Under the pieces are notes generated by a model. That model ran no database searches, was not told where the DNA came from, and saw nothing but the letters and a program-made list of their open reading frames with translations. Below, in pieces: positions 52,604 to 62,677 of a stretch of 64,000 nucleotides of DNA. The position numbers and the translations under genes were made by a program. The stretch's first letter is position 1, and the number at the start of each line of letters is the position of its first letter. Source of the stretch: Roseiarcus sp963775575 (GTDB taxonomy: Bacteria > Pseudomonadota > Alphaproteobacteria > Rhizobiales > Beijerinckiaceae); NCBI GenBank assembly GCA_963775575.1, contig CAVZJG010000003.1, positions 310,001-374,000 on the forward strand, given 5' to 3'.

Positions 52604-54004
52604 ATGCCGCGAGTTTCCACCCCGCCGCCGAAACGGCTCCGGCCGCAGTATTTCCTTTCTCGCGCCGGCGCCGACGGCGTCCGCACGATCGCGTTCAGCC
52701 CGGCGGCGTTGTGGTCGCTGATCGCGGTCGTCGCGATCGCCCTCGTCTGGGGCGGCGCGGCGACGCTTTATCTGGCGTTTCACGATTCGATGCTCGGCGC
52801 GCTGGCGACGCGCCAGGCCGAGATGCAGTACGCCTACGAGGATCGCCTGGCCGAGGCGCGCGCGGAACTCGACCGCGTGGCCAGCCGCCAATTGCTCGAT
52901 CAGAATTCCTTCGAGGGCAAGGTCCACGAGCTGCTGTCGCGCCAGGCGCAACTGGAGCAGCGCGGCTCAATCGTCGCCGCCCTGGTCGACCAAGCCTCGC
53001 GCGATCCGCTCGCCGCCGCGCCGATGCGCTCCGCCGTCGTCAGCCTCGCCAAGGCGCCCGCCGGCGCACTGCCGGCGATCGGCGCGGCGAGCCCGCTCGG
53101 GCCGTCGGACAGCGTGATCGATCCGTCGACGCAGGCGTTTGCGCCGCCGGCGACGACCCTGGCGCCGCCGCCGAGCGCGCCCAAGCCGCGCCCGGTCGAA
53201 GAGCCGCGCCAGCACGTGAGCCTGAAGGCGGATCCCGAGCGCAACGCGTTCGCCGATCTCGCGGCGGCCGCCGACGATCCGGCCCTGGGCGCGTCCGCGC
53301 GCCTCAGCCTGATCGCCTATTCGCTCGATCGGATGGAGCGTCGGCAGACCGCCGCGCTCGGCGAAATCAATTCGACCGCCCGGCGCGGCGCGGCGCGGTT
53401 GGCCGCGGTCGTCGCCGGGACCGGCCTCGCCGCCGATGCGCTCGTCGCTCCGCCGGCGAAAGGCGGCGTCGGCGGGCCTTTCATTCCCATTGTCGTCGAC
53501 GCCGACGCGCCCGCCTTCGACAAGGCGCTCGCGCATGTCGAGCGCGACGTCGCCCTCGCCGACCGCCTGCGCCGGCTGCTGCCAATTATCCCGGTGCGGG
53601 CGCCGCTGATCGGCGAGGCCGAAGTCACCTCGCCGTTCGGCTATCGACTCGATCCGTTCCTCGGCCGCCCCGCCCTGCATCCCGGCGTCGACCTGGTGCA
53701 AGACTATGGCGCGGAAATCCACGCCACGGCGGCCGGCCGCGTCGTCCACGCCGGGCCGATGGGCGGCTACGGCGACATGGTGGAAATCGACCACGCCAAC
53801 GGCTTGGCCAGCCGCTACGGCCACATGTCGGAAATCCTGGTCGAGGAAGGCCAGGAAGTGAAGGCGGGCGCGGTCCTCGGCCGCCTCGGCTCGACCGGCC
53901 GCTCGACCGGCCCGCATCTGCATTACGAAGTGCGCGTGGACGGCGAGCCGGTCGATCCCGAGCGCTTCCTCCAGGCCGGGGCGCCGCTGTTCGCGGCGCA
54001 ATAA
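52604..54004 (+). CDS. M23-family (LytM) metallopeptidase
   Basis: A 466-residue protein from ATG 52604. One transmembrane helix at about residues 27-49 (PAALWSLIAVVAIALVWGGA), then a coiled coil (AEMQYAYEDRLAEARAELDR), a proline-rich linker, and the LytM domain from about residue 340: VTSPFGYRLDPFLGRPALHP, GVDLVQDYGAEIHATAAGRV, YGHMSEILVEEGQEVKAG and GPHLHYEVRVDGEPVDP. The zinc ligands (H in ALHPGVD, D, H in HLHYEV) are present, so it should be an active cell-wall endopeptidase, facing the periplasm. Related proteins sit beside bactofilin genes; none is next to it here. Confidence 0.88.
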   Translation: MPRVSTPPPKRLRPQYFLSRAGADGVRTIAFSPAALWSLIAVVAIALVWGGAATLYLAFHDSMLGALATRQAEMQYAYEDRLAEARAELDRVASRQLLDQNSFEGKVHELLSRQAQLEQRGSIVAALVDQASRDPLAAAPMRSAVVSLAKAPAGALPAIGAASPLGPSDSVIDPSTQAFAPPATTLAPPPSAPKPRPVEEPRQHVSLKADPERNAFADLAAAADDPALGASARLSLIAYSLDRMERRQTAALGEINSTARRGAARLAAVVAGTGLAADALVAPPAKGGVGGPFIPIVVDADAPAFDKALAHVERDVALADRLRRLLPIIPVRAPLIGEAEVTSPFGYRLDPFLGRPALHPGVDLVQDYGAEIHATAAGRVVHAGPMGGYGDMVEIDHANGLASRYGHMSEILVEEGQEVKAGAVLGRLGSTGRSTGPHLHYEVRVDGEPVDPERFLQAGAPLFAAQ

Positions 54005-54155
54005 GGGCCGACGGCGCCCTCTCGTACGCTCCCTCGCCCGCCGCCCTTTCCTGCCGGAGCTTCGCGCGAGGCGGCGAGATCGCTGCGACGGCGCGAAGCG
54101 TCGAATCGTCCTTTCGCGCCGTTCCGCTTTGGCCGCCGTCCGGCTAGATTGGCGC

Positions 54156-55364
54156 ATGGACCTCGTGCTCGTCCCCACGATCGAACTGCTCGGCGTCGCC
54201 ATGGTGGTGGCGATCGTGGCGCGCCGGCTGCGCCTGCCCTACACCGTCGGGCTGGTTCTGAGCGGCCTGGCCCTGGCGCTGGCGCGCGTCGACATCGGCG
54301 TGACGCTGACGCGCGACGTCATCTTCGACGTGATCCTGCCGCCGCTGCTGTTCGAGGCCGCGATCAGCATTCCCTGGAGCGAATTGAGGCGCGACCTTGC
54401 GCCGGTCCTGGCGCTCGCCACGCTCGGCGTCGCGCTTTGCGCCGCCGTGGTCGCGGCGGGATTGACGATGCTGCTCGGCTGGCCCGTCGGCCCGGCGCTG
54501 GCCTTCGGCGCGCTCATCGCCGCCACCGACCCCATCGCGGTCATCGCGCTGCTGCGCGAGACCGGGGTCAAGGGCCGCCTGCGGCTGGTCATCGAGAGCG
54601 AGAGCTTGATCAACGACGGCGTCGCCGCGCTGCTGTTCATGCTGGCGGCCGCCTCGCTCGGCGAAGGGGCGAGCGCGCCGACGCCGCTCGGCGTTCTCGG
54701 CGAAACGCTGCTGGTCGGCGGCGGCGGAGTCGTCGTCGGCCTCATCGTCGCTGGAATCGCGATCCTGCTCGCCGGGCGCACCAGCGACCATCTCGTCGAG
54801 GCCGCGCTGACCGCGGTCGCCGCCTACGGCTCGTTCCTCATGGCCGAACGCGTCGGCGCCTCGGGCGTGCTGGCGACCGTCGCGGCCGGGCTGCTGATGG
54901 GCAATCTCGGCGTGCTCGCGGACGAGGGGGATCGCTTCGCGCTGACCTCGCAGGGGCGCGCCTTCGTCGTCGCATTTTGGCAGTTCTGCGCCTTCGTCGC
55001 CAATTCGCTGGTGTTCCTGCTGATCGGCCTCGCGCTGGCGACGACGCCGACGCGTTCGCTCGGCGCGCTTGTCGTCGTCGTCGCGCTGGCGCTGGCCGGC
55101 CGGGCGGCGGCCGTCTATCCCATCGCGGCTCTGTTCGCGCGGTCGCGCTGGGCGATTTCCTGGCCGGAGCGGCATTTTCTCTGGTGGGGCGGCTTGCGCG
55201 GCGCGCTGGCGCTGGCGCTCGCCCTCTCCCTGCCGCCCGCGGCGCCCTATCGCGAACAATGCCTCGTCGCCGCGTTCGGCGTCGTCGCGTTCTCGGTGCT
55301 GGTTCAGAGCCTCACCGCGAAGCCGGCGCTGCGCCTGCTGGGGCTCGACCGCACGGGCGAGTGA
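54156..55364 (+). CDS. Na+/H+ antiporter, CPA1 (NhaP-like)
   Basis: A 402-residue inner-membrane protein with about 11 helices, ATG 54156. The substrate-site motif is ALIAATDPIAVIALLRETGV (about residue 120), with the Asp of the N/T-D pair, and VIESESLINDGVAALLFMLA follows (about 148). Another conserved stretch is LPPLLFEAAISIPWSELRRD. It exchanges sodium or another cation for protons. It lies downstream of the M23 gene with a 150-base gap and is convergent with the PFK gene. Confidence 0.88.
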   Translation: MDLVLVPTIELLGVAMVVAIVARRLRLPYTVGLVLSGLALALARVDIGVTLTRDVIFDVILPPLLFEAAISIPWSELRRDLAPVLALATLGVALCAAVVAAGLTMLLGWPVGPALAFGALIAATDPIAVIALLRETGVKGRLRLVIESESLINDGVAALLFMLAAASLGEGASAPTPLGVLGETLLVGGGGVVVGLIVAGIAILLAGRTSDHLVEAALTAVAAYGSFLMAERVGASGVLATVAAGLLMGNLGVLADEGDRFALTSQGRAFVVAFWQFCAFVANSLVFLLIGLALATTPTRSLGALVVVVALALAGRAAAVYPIAALFARSRWAISWPERHFLWWGGLRGALALALALSLPPAAPYREQCLVAAFGVVAFSVLVQSLTAKPALRLLGLDRTGE

Positions 55365-55394
55365 GACGCGAGCGCTTCGCCCGCCCCCCCCCGT

Positions 55395-56603
55395 CTACTT
55401 CAACGCCTTGGCGACCTTGCCGGCGCGCAGCCGCGAAACCTCGGGCAGCGCGGAGCCGACCAGCGGACGCAGGTAATCGAATAACTTCGCCGTCACGTCG
55501 TTTCCCGCCGGCGCGATCAGTTCGTCTTCCATCACCCGCGTCTTGCCGGCCACCGTCTCCAGCGGGATGAGCGGGTAATCGACGGCGTAATCGGCGACGC
55601 GGCGGATCGCCACCGAGCCGTTCTTGTCGCCCCACGCCGCGTACTGCACCGCCTTCTCGCCGACTTCGCGCGCCTCGCGCTGGTCGACGCCGGAGACGCA
55701 GCCGACGAACGAGCGCTGGAGATAGCCGAAGGTGTCGCCGCGCACCCGCTTGATGCCGAGCTTGTTCTTGATCTCCTCGCACAACAGATCGGCGAGCGCG
55801 CCGGTGCCGGAAAGCTGGACGTTGCCGTGCGCGTCCTTCTCCACCGCGCCGGCGAGCTTGGTGATGATCGCCTCGCCCTTTTCGTCGTGAATGCCTTCGG
55901 AGGCGGCGATGACGCAGCGGCCGTGCTTCTCGAAGGCCGCCTTCACGTCGGCGAGGAATTTTTCGACGACGAAGGTGCGCTCGGGGACATAGATGAGGTG
56001 CGGGCCGTCGTCGGGGTATTTGCGCGCCAGCGCCGAGGCCGCGGTCAGGAAGCCGGCGTGGCGGCCCATGACGACGGCGCAGTAGACGCCCTTCAGCGCG
56101 GCGTTGTCGAGATTGGCGCCCATGAAGGCCTGCACGACGAAGCGCGCCGCCGAGGGAAAGCCCGGCGTGTGATCGAAGCCGACCAGATCGTTGTCGATGG
56201 TCTTGGGGATATGGATCGCGCGCAGCGCGTGGCCGGATTTTTGCGCCTCCTCGGCGACGATGCGCACGGTGTCGGAGGAATCGTTGCCGCCGATGTAGCA
56301 GAAGGTGTCGATTTCGTGCGCCTTGAGCACTTTGAAGATCTCGCGGCAGTATTTGAGGTCGGGCTTGTCGCGGGTCGAGCCGAGCGCGGCGGCGGGCGTC
56401 GCGGCGACCGCCTCGAGATTGGCGGTCGTCTCCTGGCTGAGATCGAACAGGTCTTCCTCGATGATGCCGCGCACGCCGCGCGCCGCGCCGTAGACGCGCG
56501 TAATCGCGGGGAAGCGCCGCGCCTCGAGCACGAGGCCCACCAGCGATTGATTGATGACGGCGGTCGGCCCGCCCCCCTGCGCGACCAGAATCTTGTTCGT
56601 CAT
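55395..56603 (-). CDS. pfp: 6-phosphofructokinase, PPi-dependent type
   Basis: A 402-residue enzyme. VAQGGGPTAVINQSLVGLVL at the start, FCYIGGNDSSDTVRIVAEEA (about residue 100) with GGND at the phosphoryl-donor site, PKTIDNDLVGFDHTPGFPSA (about 133) with the catalytic TIDND, VVMGRHAGFLTAASALARKY (about 178), and GYLQRSFVGCVSGVDQREAR. The sequence type is the PPi-PFK branch, reversible and typical of methylotrophs and other bacteria that lack ATP-PFK. The phosphate donor is inferred from the group, not proven. Confidence 0.85.
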   Translation of the reverse strand: MTNKILVAQGGGPTAVINQSLVGLVLEARRFPAITRVYGAARGVRGIIEEDLFDLSQETTANLEAVAATPAAALGSTRDKPDLKYCREIFKVLKAHEIDTFCYIGGNDSSDTVRIVAEEAQKSGHALRAIHIPKTIDNDLVGFDHTPGFPSAARFVVQAFMGANLDNAALKGVYCAVVMGRHAGFLTAASALARKYPDDGPHLIYVPERTFVVEKFLADVKAAFEKHGRCVIAASEGIHDEKGEAIITKLAGAVEKDAHGNVQLSGTGALADLLCEEIKNKLGIKRVRGDTFGYLQRSFVGCVSGVDQREAREVGEKAVQYAAWGDKNGSVAIRRVADYAVDYPLIPLETVAGKTRVMEDELIAPAGNDVTAKLFDYLRPLVGSALPEVSRLRAGKVAKALK

Positions 56604-56916
56604 GATGCGTCGTTCTCCTCAAGCGCCGCTCACGCACGGCGCGGCGCGATGGCCCTGCGCCCTGCCTTATGGCGGGTGGCGTCGCGACGCAAGTCGAAGC
56701 GATAAATTGCCGCACGCGGCCCGCCATCGCGCGGCCTCGCTCGCGCCGATCGTCAACGCGGCGATTGCGCCGCAGACGCGTTGAATTTCCCCTTGCGGGC
56801 GGCGTGAACAATTTCACTCCTCGACCGCAGCGTTTGGTTTTCCCCTTGAAGCCGCCGTGGCGCCCTCGACCGCGAAGACCTTAGCGGGCACAATGGCCCC
56901 TTGAGCGGAGCCCGTC
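56604..56916. other. Divergent spacer between PPi-PFK and dnaE
   Basis: About 310 bases between two divergent genes, so it should carry both promoters. I see no gene, clear operator or hairpin in it. Confidence 0.4.
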
Positions 56917-59900
56917 ATGGATTCGTCGATCGTCAGAGCCGTCGGTTTCGTGCATCTGCACGTGCATAGCGCCTTTTCGCTGCGCGAGGGAGCGCTGTCG
57001 ATCGAGGCGCTGGCCAAGCTCGCCAAGGCCGACGCCATGCCGGCGCTGGGGATCGCCGATTCCAACAATCTCTTCGGCGCATTGGAGTTTTCCGAAAAGC
57101 TCGCCAAGGCGGGGGTGCAGCCGATCATCGGCGCGCAGCTCGCCGTCGATTTCGCCGACGCGCCGGCCGCCGCCTCGCGCCTCAACGAGACGAAGTCGGC
57201 GCGCGCGCCGCTGGTGTTGATCGCGCAGGACGAAGCGGGCTATCGCGCGCTGATGCGGCTCGCTTCGCGCGTCTGGCTCGAGCCGAAAGACGGCGACGAG
57301 CCGCATATCGGCCTTGCCGCGCTGGAAGACTCGAGCGGCCTCATCGCGCTGACCGGCGGGCCGGCCGGGCCGATCGACCGGGCGTTGGCGCTCGGTCTTG
57401 ACGACGTCGCCGCGGCGCGCCTGAAGCGCCTCGCCGCGCTGTTCGACGGCCGCCTCTACGTCGAGATCCAGCGCCATGGCCTGGAAGCCGAGCGCGCGGT
57501 CGAGCCGGCCCTCCTCGATCTCGCCTACGCCGAAGGGCTGCCGCTGGTCGCCGCCAACGAGCCCTATTTCGCCGCCGCGGCCGATTACGAGGCGCAGGAC
57601 GCGCTGCTCTGCGTCGCCGAAGGGGCGCTCGTCGCCGCCCCCGAGCGGCGCCGCCTGTCGCCGGAGCATCGCTTCAAGACCCGCGCCGAAATGCTGGCCC
57701 TGTTCGCCGACTTGCGGGAGGCGACCGACGCCAGCGTCGAAATCGCGATGCGCTGCGCCTATCGTCCGTTGACGCGCAAGCCGATCCTGCCGCATTTCAC
57801 CGCCGCCGACGGCGCGCCGGTCGACGAGGAGAAGGAGCTGCGCCGCCAGGCGACCGAGGGCCTGGAGCGCCTCGTCGCGCTCTATGGCTGCGCGCCGGGC
57901 CACACGATCGAGGACTACCGCAACCGGCTCGAATTCGAGCTCGGCGTCATCGTGCGGATGAAGTTCCCCGGCTACTTCCTCATCGTCGCCGACTTCATCC
58001 AGTGGGCGAAGGCGCAAGGGATTCCCGTCGGACCGGGGCGCGGCTCGGGCGCGGGCTCGCTCACCGCCTACGCGCTGACGATCACCGATCTCGATCCCAT
58101 CCGTTTCGGCCTGCTGTTCGAGCGCTTTCTCAACCCCGAGCGCGTCTCGATGCCGGACTTCGACATCGACTTCTGCCAGGACCGGCGCGACGAGGTGATC
58201 GCCTACGTGCGCCGCCGCTACGGCGAGGATCGCGTCGCCCAGATCATCACCTTCGGCTCGTTCCTCGCCCGCGGGGTGATGCGCAACGTCGGGCGGGTGC
58301 TGGAAATGCCGCTCGGCCAGGTCGACAAGCTGGCCAAACTGGTGCCGCAGAACCCGGCCAAGCCGGTGACGCTGAAACAGGCCGTCGCCGACGAGCCGCG
58401 CCTGCGCGAGGCGGCGAGCGCCGACCCGAAGGTGGCCAAGATGCTGGCGATCGCCGAGCGGCTGGAAGGGCTCTATTCCAACGCCTCGACCCACGCCGCC
58501 GGCGTCGTCATCGCCGACCGGCCGCTGGTCGAACTGGCGCCGCTCTATCGCGATCCCAAGTCGGAAATGCCGGCGACCCAGTTCAACATGAAATGGGCGG
58601 AGTCGGCGGGCCTGGTCAAATTCGACTTTCTCGGCCTGAAGACGCTGACGACGATCGCCAAGGCGGCGGCGCTGCTCAAGCGGCGCGGCGTCGTCGTCAA
58701 TCCCTCCGCCATACCGCTCGACGACGAGAAGACTTTTGCAATGCTCGGCCGCGGCGAGACGATCGGCGTGTTCCAATTGGAAAGCGGCGGCATGAAGAAG
58801 GCGCTGGTCGACATGCGCGCCGACTGTTTCGAGGACCTGATCGCGCTGGTCGCGCTTTATCGCCCCGGCCCGATGGCCAATATCCCCGCCTATTGCGCGC
58901 GCAAACTCGGCGAGGAAAGGATCGAATACGCCCATCCCCTGCTGGAGCCGATCCTCAAGGAGACCTTCGGCGTCATCACCTATCAGGAGCAGGTCCAGCA
59001 GATCGCCAAGGACCTTGCCGGCTATTCCCTGGGACAGGCCGACATCCTGCGCCGCGCGATGGGCAAGAAGATCAAGTCCGAAATGAACGCCCAGCGCGAG
59101 CGTTTCGTCACCGGCGCGGTCGAGCGCGGCATCGCCAGGGCGACCGCCGACGCGATCTTCGACGCTTGCGCGAAATTCGCCGAATACGGCTTCAACAAGT
59201 CGCATTCCGCGCCCTACGCCCTCATCGCCTATCAAACCGCATGGTTCAAGGCCCACCACCCCGCCGAGTTCCTCGCCGCGTCGATGACGCTGGACAAGTC
59301 CAACACCGACAAGCTGGCCGAATTTCGCGCCGAGGCGCTGCGGCTCGGCATCACGGTCGCCGCTCCCGCGATCAACGGCTCCGACGTCGATTTCGACGTG
59401 CGGCTCGACGGCGCGGGAGCCGCTTCGATCGCCTATGCCCTCAGCGCAGTAAAGGGCGTCGGCGAGGCGCAGGCGGCGGCGATCGTCGAGGCGCGCGCCG
59501 GGCGGCCGTTCGCCTCTCTCGCCGACTTCGCCCGCCGCGTCGACGCGCGCGGCATGAACAAGAAGGCGCTGGAAAGCCTCGCCGCCGCCGGCGCCTTCGA
59601 CGAACTGGAGCCGGACCGCGCGATCGTCTTCGCCGCGATCGAGCCGATGCTGGCGCTCGCCCATCGGCGCGCCGAGGAAGAGGCGGCCGGGCAGAACGCG
59701 CTGCTGTTCGGCGAGACGGAAGCCGCGCCGCTGCGCGTGCGCGCGCAACCGTGGTCGGCGGCCGATCGCCTGCGGCGCGAATTCGAGGCGGTCGGTTTCT
59801 TCCTCTCCGGCCACCCGCTGGAATCCTACGCGCCGGCGCTGAAGCGGCTGCACGCGATGCGCTGGGCGGAGTTCGCGCGCGCCGTTCACGGCGGCATGGC

Positions 59901-60378
59901 CACCGCGCGGCTCGGCGCGAGCGTCATCGACCGCTACGAGCGGCGCGCCAAGAGCGGCGCCAAGATCGGCGTCGTCCAACTCTCCGACCCGAGCGGCCAA
60001 TACGAGGCGATCCTCTTTCAGGAGGGCCTCGCCCAATACCGCGACCTGTTGGAAAAAGGCGCCGACGTGCTGGTGACCCTGCAGGCCGCCGTCGAGGGCG
60101 ACGACGTGCGCGCGCGCATCGTCCAGGTCGAGTCGCTGAGCGAGGCCGCCGCCAGGGTCCACACCAGCCTGCGCGTGTTCGTGCGCGACGAAGCCCCGCT
60201 CGCCTCGATCGCCAAGCGCCTGCGGGCGAAGGGCGAAGGCGAAGTCTCGCTGGTGGTGATGCTGGGGCCGCGCGACGGCGAAGTCGAAGTGAAGCTGCCC
60301 GGCCGCTACGCGGTGACCGGGGCGCTGGCCGGCGCGCTGAAGGCGGTCGCCGGCGTGGTGGCGGTGGAGCACGTGTAG
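56917..60378 (+). CDS. dnaE: DNA polymerase III alpha subunit
   Basis: A 1153-residue replicative polymerase, normal length for DnaE1. PHP domain at the start (GFVHLHVHSAFSLREGALSI). Polymerase domain with VPDFDIDF-type motif MPDFDIDFCQDRRDEVIAYV (about residue 410) holding two catalytic aspartates, the third in VKFDFLGLKTL (about 568). Finger and tau/beta-binding parts follow (YRPGPMANIPAYCARKLGEE, FNKSHSAPYALIAYQTAWFK), a helix-hairpin-helix (KGVGEAQAAAIVEARAGRPF), and an OB fold near residue 1000. Start ATG 56917; GAGCGGAG lies upstream. No partner of the mutasome (ImuA/ImuB) is near. Confidence 0.96.
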   Translation: MDSSIVRAVGFVHLHVHSAFSLREGALSIEALAKLAKADAMPALGIADSNNLFGALEFSEKLAKAGVQPIIGAQLAVDFADAPAAASRLNETKSARAPLVLIAQDEAGYRALMRLASRVWLEPKDGDEPHIGLAALEDSSGLIALTGGPAGPIDRALALGLDDVAAARLKRLAALFDGRLYVEIQRHGLEAERAVEPALLDLAYAEGLPLVAANEPYFAAAADYEAQDALLCVAEGALVAAPERRRLSPEHRFKTRAEMLALFADLREATDASVEIAMRCAYRPLTRKPILPHFTAADGAPVDEEKELRRQATEGLERLVALYGCAPGHTIEDYRNRLEFELGVIVRMKFPGYFLIVADFIQWAKAQGIPVGPGRGSGAGSLTAYALTITDLDPIRFGLLFERFLNPERVSMPDFDIDFCQDRRDEVIAYVRRRYGEDRVAQIITFGSFLARGVMRNVGRVLEMPLGQVDKLAKLVPQNPAKPVTLKQAVADEPRLREAASADPKVAKMLAIAERLEGLYSNASTHAAGVVIADRPLVELAPLYRDPKSEMPATQFNMKWAESAGLVKFDFLGLKTLTTIAKAAALLKRRGVVVNPSAIPLDDEKTFAMLGRGETIGVFQLESGGMKKALVDMRADCFEDLIALVALYRPGPMANIPAYCARKLGEERIEYAHPLLEPILKETFGVITYQEQVQQIAKDLAGYSLGQADILRRAMGKKIKSEMNAQRERFVTGAVERGIARATADAIFDACAKFAEYGFNKSHSAPYALIAYQTAWFKAHHPAEFLAASMTLDKSNTDKLAEFRAEALRLGITVAAPAINGSDVDFDVRLDGAGAASIAYALSAVKGVGEAQAAAIVEARAGRPFASLADFARRVDARGMNKKALESLAAAGAFDELEPDRAIVFAAIEPMLALAHRRAEEEAAGQNALLFGETEAAPLRVRAQPWSAADRLRREFEAVGFFLSGHPLESYAPALKRLHAMRWAEFARAVHGGMATARLGASVIDRYERRAKSGAKIGVVQLSDPSGQYEAILFQEGLAQYRDLLEKGADVLVTLQAAVEGDDVRARIVQVESLSEAAARVHTSLRVFVRDEAPLASIAKRLRAKGEGEVSLVVMLGPRDGEVEVKLPGRYAVTGALAGALKAVAGVVAVEHV

Positions 60379-61054
60379 CGCCGGCGCTCGCCATAGACGA
60401 CGTGTCGCGGCCGGCCTCGCGTCGAGCGTCCGCGCCGTCGCGTCGAGCGGGCCTTCGGAGGCGTGGAGATCGTGATCAGGAACAAGCCGCGCTCGCGGGC
60501 GGCGGGGAGGATTTCCGCAACGGCGCGGTGAGGGGCGGTAAAGTCGCCGGCCAAGAGTTCATCGGCAATTTGGATTTGCGCACGGTCATCGTATTCCGCG
60601 CCGATTCCTTCCGCGTTTCGCATTCATTCAAGGGCTTGCGGGACGGAAAATTTCCGGCGCGCTGTGCGCGCTCGCCGGCTTCGGCGCCATCGGTTCGCGC
60701 CGCAGGGCGGCGATCCGCAGCGACGGCGCAGGATTTCTTGGAAGTCTTCGCCGTGGCCGGGCACCGAGAGCGAGAGGATCGATTGGGGAAGAATAGCACA
60801 ACTTTTGCTTTTCCGAAAGCAATATCTCTATCCTTTTGAAATACGGAATGAATCCGACGCCGTCCCGCCGTCGTCCCGGCGTCTCGAACCGGGCGCGCGC
60901 GTGCTGGAGCGTGTTATCTCCACGCGGCAGACCAAGCTGCGGCTCGCCCACGCCGTCAACGGCGTGATCGCGCGCCGGCGCCTGACGCAGGACGCGGCCG
61001 CGGACAAGCTCGGCGTCGGCCAGCCGAAGGCGCCGCCGCTGGCCAATGACAAGT
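60379..61054. other. Gene-poor spacer between dnaE and the immunity array
   Basis: About 670 bases without an intact gene. Its last 150 bases hold an HTH remnant (60900-61053). An AT-richer stretch (60790-60850) resembles a former promoter. Nothing else is recognised. Confidence 0.5.
60900..61053 (+). pseudogene. Remnant of an XRE-type antitoxin
   Basis: The plus-strand reading VISTRQTKLRLAHAVNGVIA, RRRLTQDAAADKLGVGQPKA, PPLANDKFSP is the helix-turn-helix core of HigA-like XRE antitoxins. It has no start codon of its own near the usual place and is cut off after the recognition helix, where the DUF4253 gene ends on the other strand. No toxin is next to it. It is probably a decayed TA gene. 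Confidence 0.45.
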
Positions 61055-61792
61055 TTAGTCCCACCAGAAGAACCACCAGTCGCTCGCCATCAATCCGGCG
61101 GCCAGCGCCCGATAGGAGCCGACGCCCTGATCGATGATGTCGTTGCAATAGACGTAGTGTGCGCGAGCGAGCTCGAGGGCTTCTTCGCGTGTCGCGGGCC
61201 TGCGCGATACGCGCAGGTTGATCACGTCGGCCCCGAGGCCAATGAGTTCGGCGCCGTAACGGTCGCGCCAAGCGCGCAACGCCGCAACGTGATAGGCCGG
61301 CGGAGGGCACGCGTTCCAATTCCCCCACTGCATATAGGCTGGAATCGCGGTGAGATCGTCGGAGGGGATCAGCGCGATATGCGCCGTCGGTTTCGTCCGT
61401 TGCGTGGCAAAATCATAGGTGACGGACAGACCCAACGCACACCACGGTTCGGCCGGCCAATCGCCGAGAGGCGCCTCGGATTCCTCGTATCCGAAATCCG
61501 CCGCCGAGCCCATTTTCTTGAAATAGGCTGCGGCCGCCGCGTGTTCGTCGCGGCGCAGCTTATGAAGGCCGTCCGGAAAATCGATGGCCTTTGCGGCGGC
61601 GAGGATCTCCTCGATCGGCGTCAGCCGCGCCTGTTCCCTCGGATCGAATGGGAGCAGCAAATTGTCGAGATTGTCCTCCCCGAGCACGACAGGAACGCCG
61701 CGGCCGGCGTTCCTTAATTCCTCCCATGTCGCGAGAGCATTTTCGCCACTGGTTTCGACGACCTCATAGGGGAAATTCGCAAACGCCGCCAT
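61055..61792 (-). CDS. DUF4253 protein
   Basis: A 245-residue protein. The C-terminal DUF4253 domain (about residues 135-245) is clear: ALIPSDDLTAIPAYMQWGNW, CPPPAYHVAALRAWRDRYGA, and the tail YRALAAGLMASDWWFFWWD. The N-terminal part (MAAFANFPYEVVETSGENAL, VPVVLGEDNLDNLLL) is also family-like. Function unknown; members are frequent among immunity-like genes. It is the last gene of a four-member minus-strand array beginning with a CdiA-type toxin, about 95 bases after the Imm52-like gene. Confidence 0.75.
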   Translation of the reverse strand: MAAFANFPYEVVETSGENALATWEELRNAGRGVPVVLGEDNLDNLLLPFDPREQARLTPIEEILAAAKAIDFPDGLHKLRRDEHAAAAAYFKKMGSAADFGYEESEAPLGDWPAEPWCALGLSVTYDFATQRTKPTAHIALIPSDDLTAIPAYMQWGNWNACPPPAYHVAALRAWRDRYGAELIGLGADVINLRVSRRPATREEALELARAHYVYCNDIIDQGVGSYRALAAGLMASDWWFFWWD

Positions 61793-61887
61793 GTGCTCCC
61801 TACTCCCAGTGTAATCAGGCAGTCATCCTGCCGCGCCCGGCCGGTTTCATTCCCGCAACCGCGCAAGCGCGTCCGATGGCTCGGCGG

Positions 61888-62664
61888 TCAGCTTTGAATC
61901 GGACGCAGCGCGGATTCAAGCGCGTGCAGTCGCGCCATGCCTTCGGCGTCGGTCTTCTCGAACGGCTCCTCGCACAAAGTGACCAGTGCGGCGCCATCTT
62001 CGAGAGTTTCGACTTCGACGTCGGCGGGATATTTCGCGCGCGAAGCGAGGTCCGGAGGCAGGTAGGTGATCCAGCCGATCCATGGCCTGAGAGTTCGCTT
62101 TTGCGGCGGCGACATATGCGCCGGCCAAAGCGGATTGGGGATCGAGGGAAGGTTGAGGGTGTTGTACGACGGAAATATCGCGCACATTTCCGCTGGGAGC
62201 CAGATTTCGCGAGCGAATTTCATCAACGGCCTGAGTTCCGAGGCGCGCCACGGCCGCCCGGTGGACGGTCGCGAATTCGAAAGCCGCATGAAGATGTGGT
62301 TTGCTGTGCTGCCCTCGTGCAGGCCGTAGGAGCCGACATGGCACTTGGTATCGGCATAGCTCAACTCGCGGAAATCATAGGGCGGAGGCCCCGCGTGGCC
62401 TCCCCAGATATGGCTCCCCAGCTCCGGCCAAGGGAGGTTGGGGAACTCATGTCGAGCCATATTGTCGATCAACAGCCGTTTCGCCTCGGCCTCGCTCAGG
62501 GGGACGGGAACCGTCTCCTCCTTGGTTTTCGGCGAGTTCAGCCAACTTTGGTAGATCGGATCGAAGTCGGGCAGACCGGTGACAAAGTCGGAGAGCCGAC
62601 GCGCGTCGTCGGCTAGCGCGGGTTCGCGCGCTTCCCACCAAAGATCGAGGTCCGGCCTATCCAT
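61888..62664 (-). CDS. Immunity-like protein, Imm52-type
   Basis: A 258-residue protein from ATG 62664 (GGAGAG 6 bases upstream). The C-terminal part WIGWITYLPPDLASRAKYPA and VEVETLEDGAALVTLCEEPF is the pattern of the Imm52 immunity family, and DLDLWWEAREPALADDARRL resembles its N-terminus. Immunity proteins neutralise a cognate polymorphic toxin by binding it. It starts 13 bases after a toxin-tip-like fragment (62678-62890), which may be its former target. The family assignment is from remembered motifs and is moderate. Confidence 0.6.
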   Translation of the reverse strand: MDRPDLDLWWEAREPALADDARRLSDFVTGLPDFDPIYQSWLNSPKTKEETVPVPLSEAEAKRLLIDNMARHEFPNLPWPELGSHIWGGHAGPPPYDFRELSYADTKCHVGSYGLHEGSTANHIFMRLSNSRPSTGRPWRASELRPLMKFAREIWLPAEMCAIFPSYNTLNLPSIPNPLWPAHMSPPQKRTLRPWIGWITYLPPDLASRAKYPADVEVETLEDGAALVTLCEEPFEKTDAEGMARLHALESALRPIQS

Positions 62665-62677
62665 CGAAGCTCTCCGC

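Noticed and set aside
56881..60372. An 1163-codon minus-strand ORF opposite dnaE
   Set aside because: No domain resemblance; a shadow of dnaE.
60306..60623. Minus-strand ORF beginning MRNAEGIGAEYDDRAQ
   Set aside because: Overlaps the end of dnaE and has no family pattern; not supported as a gene.
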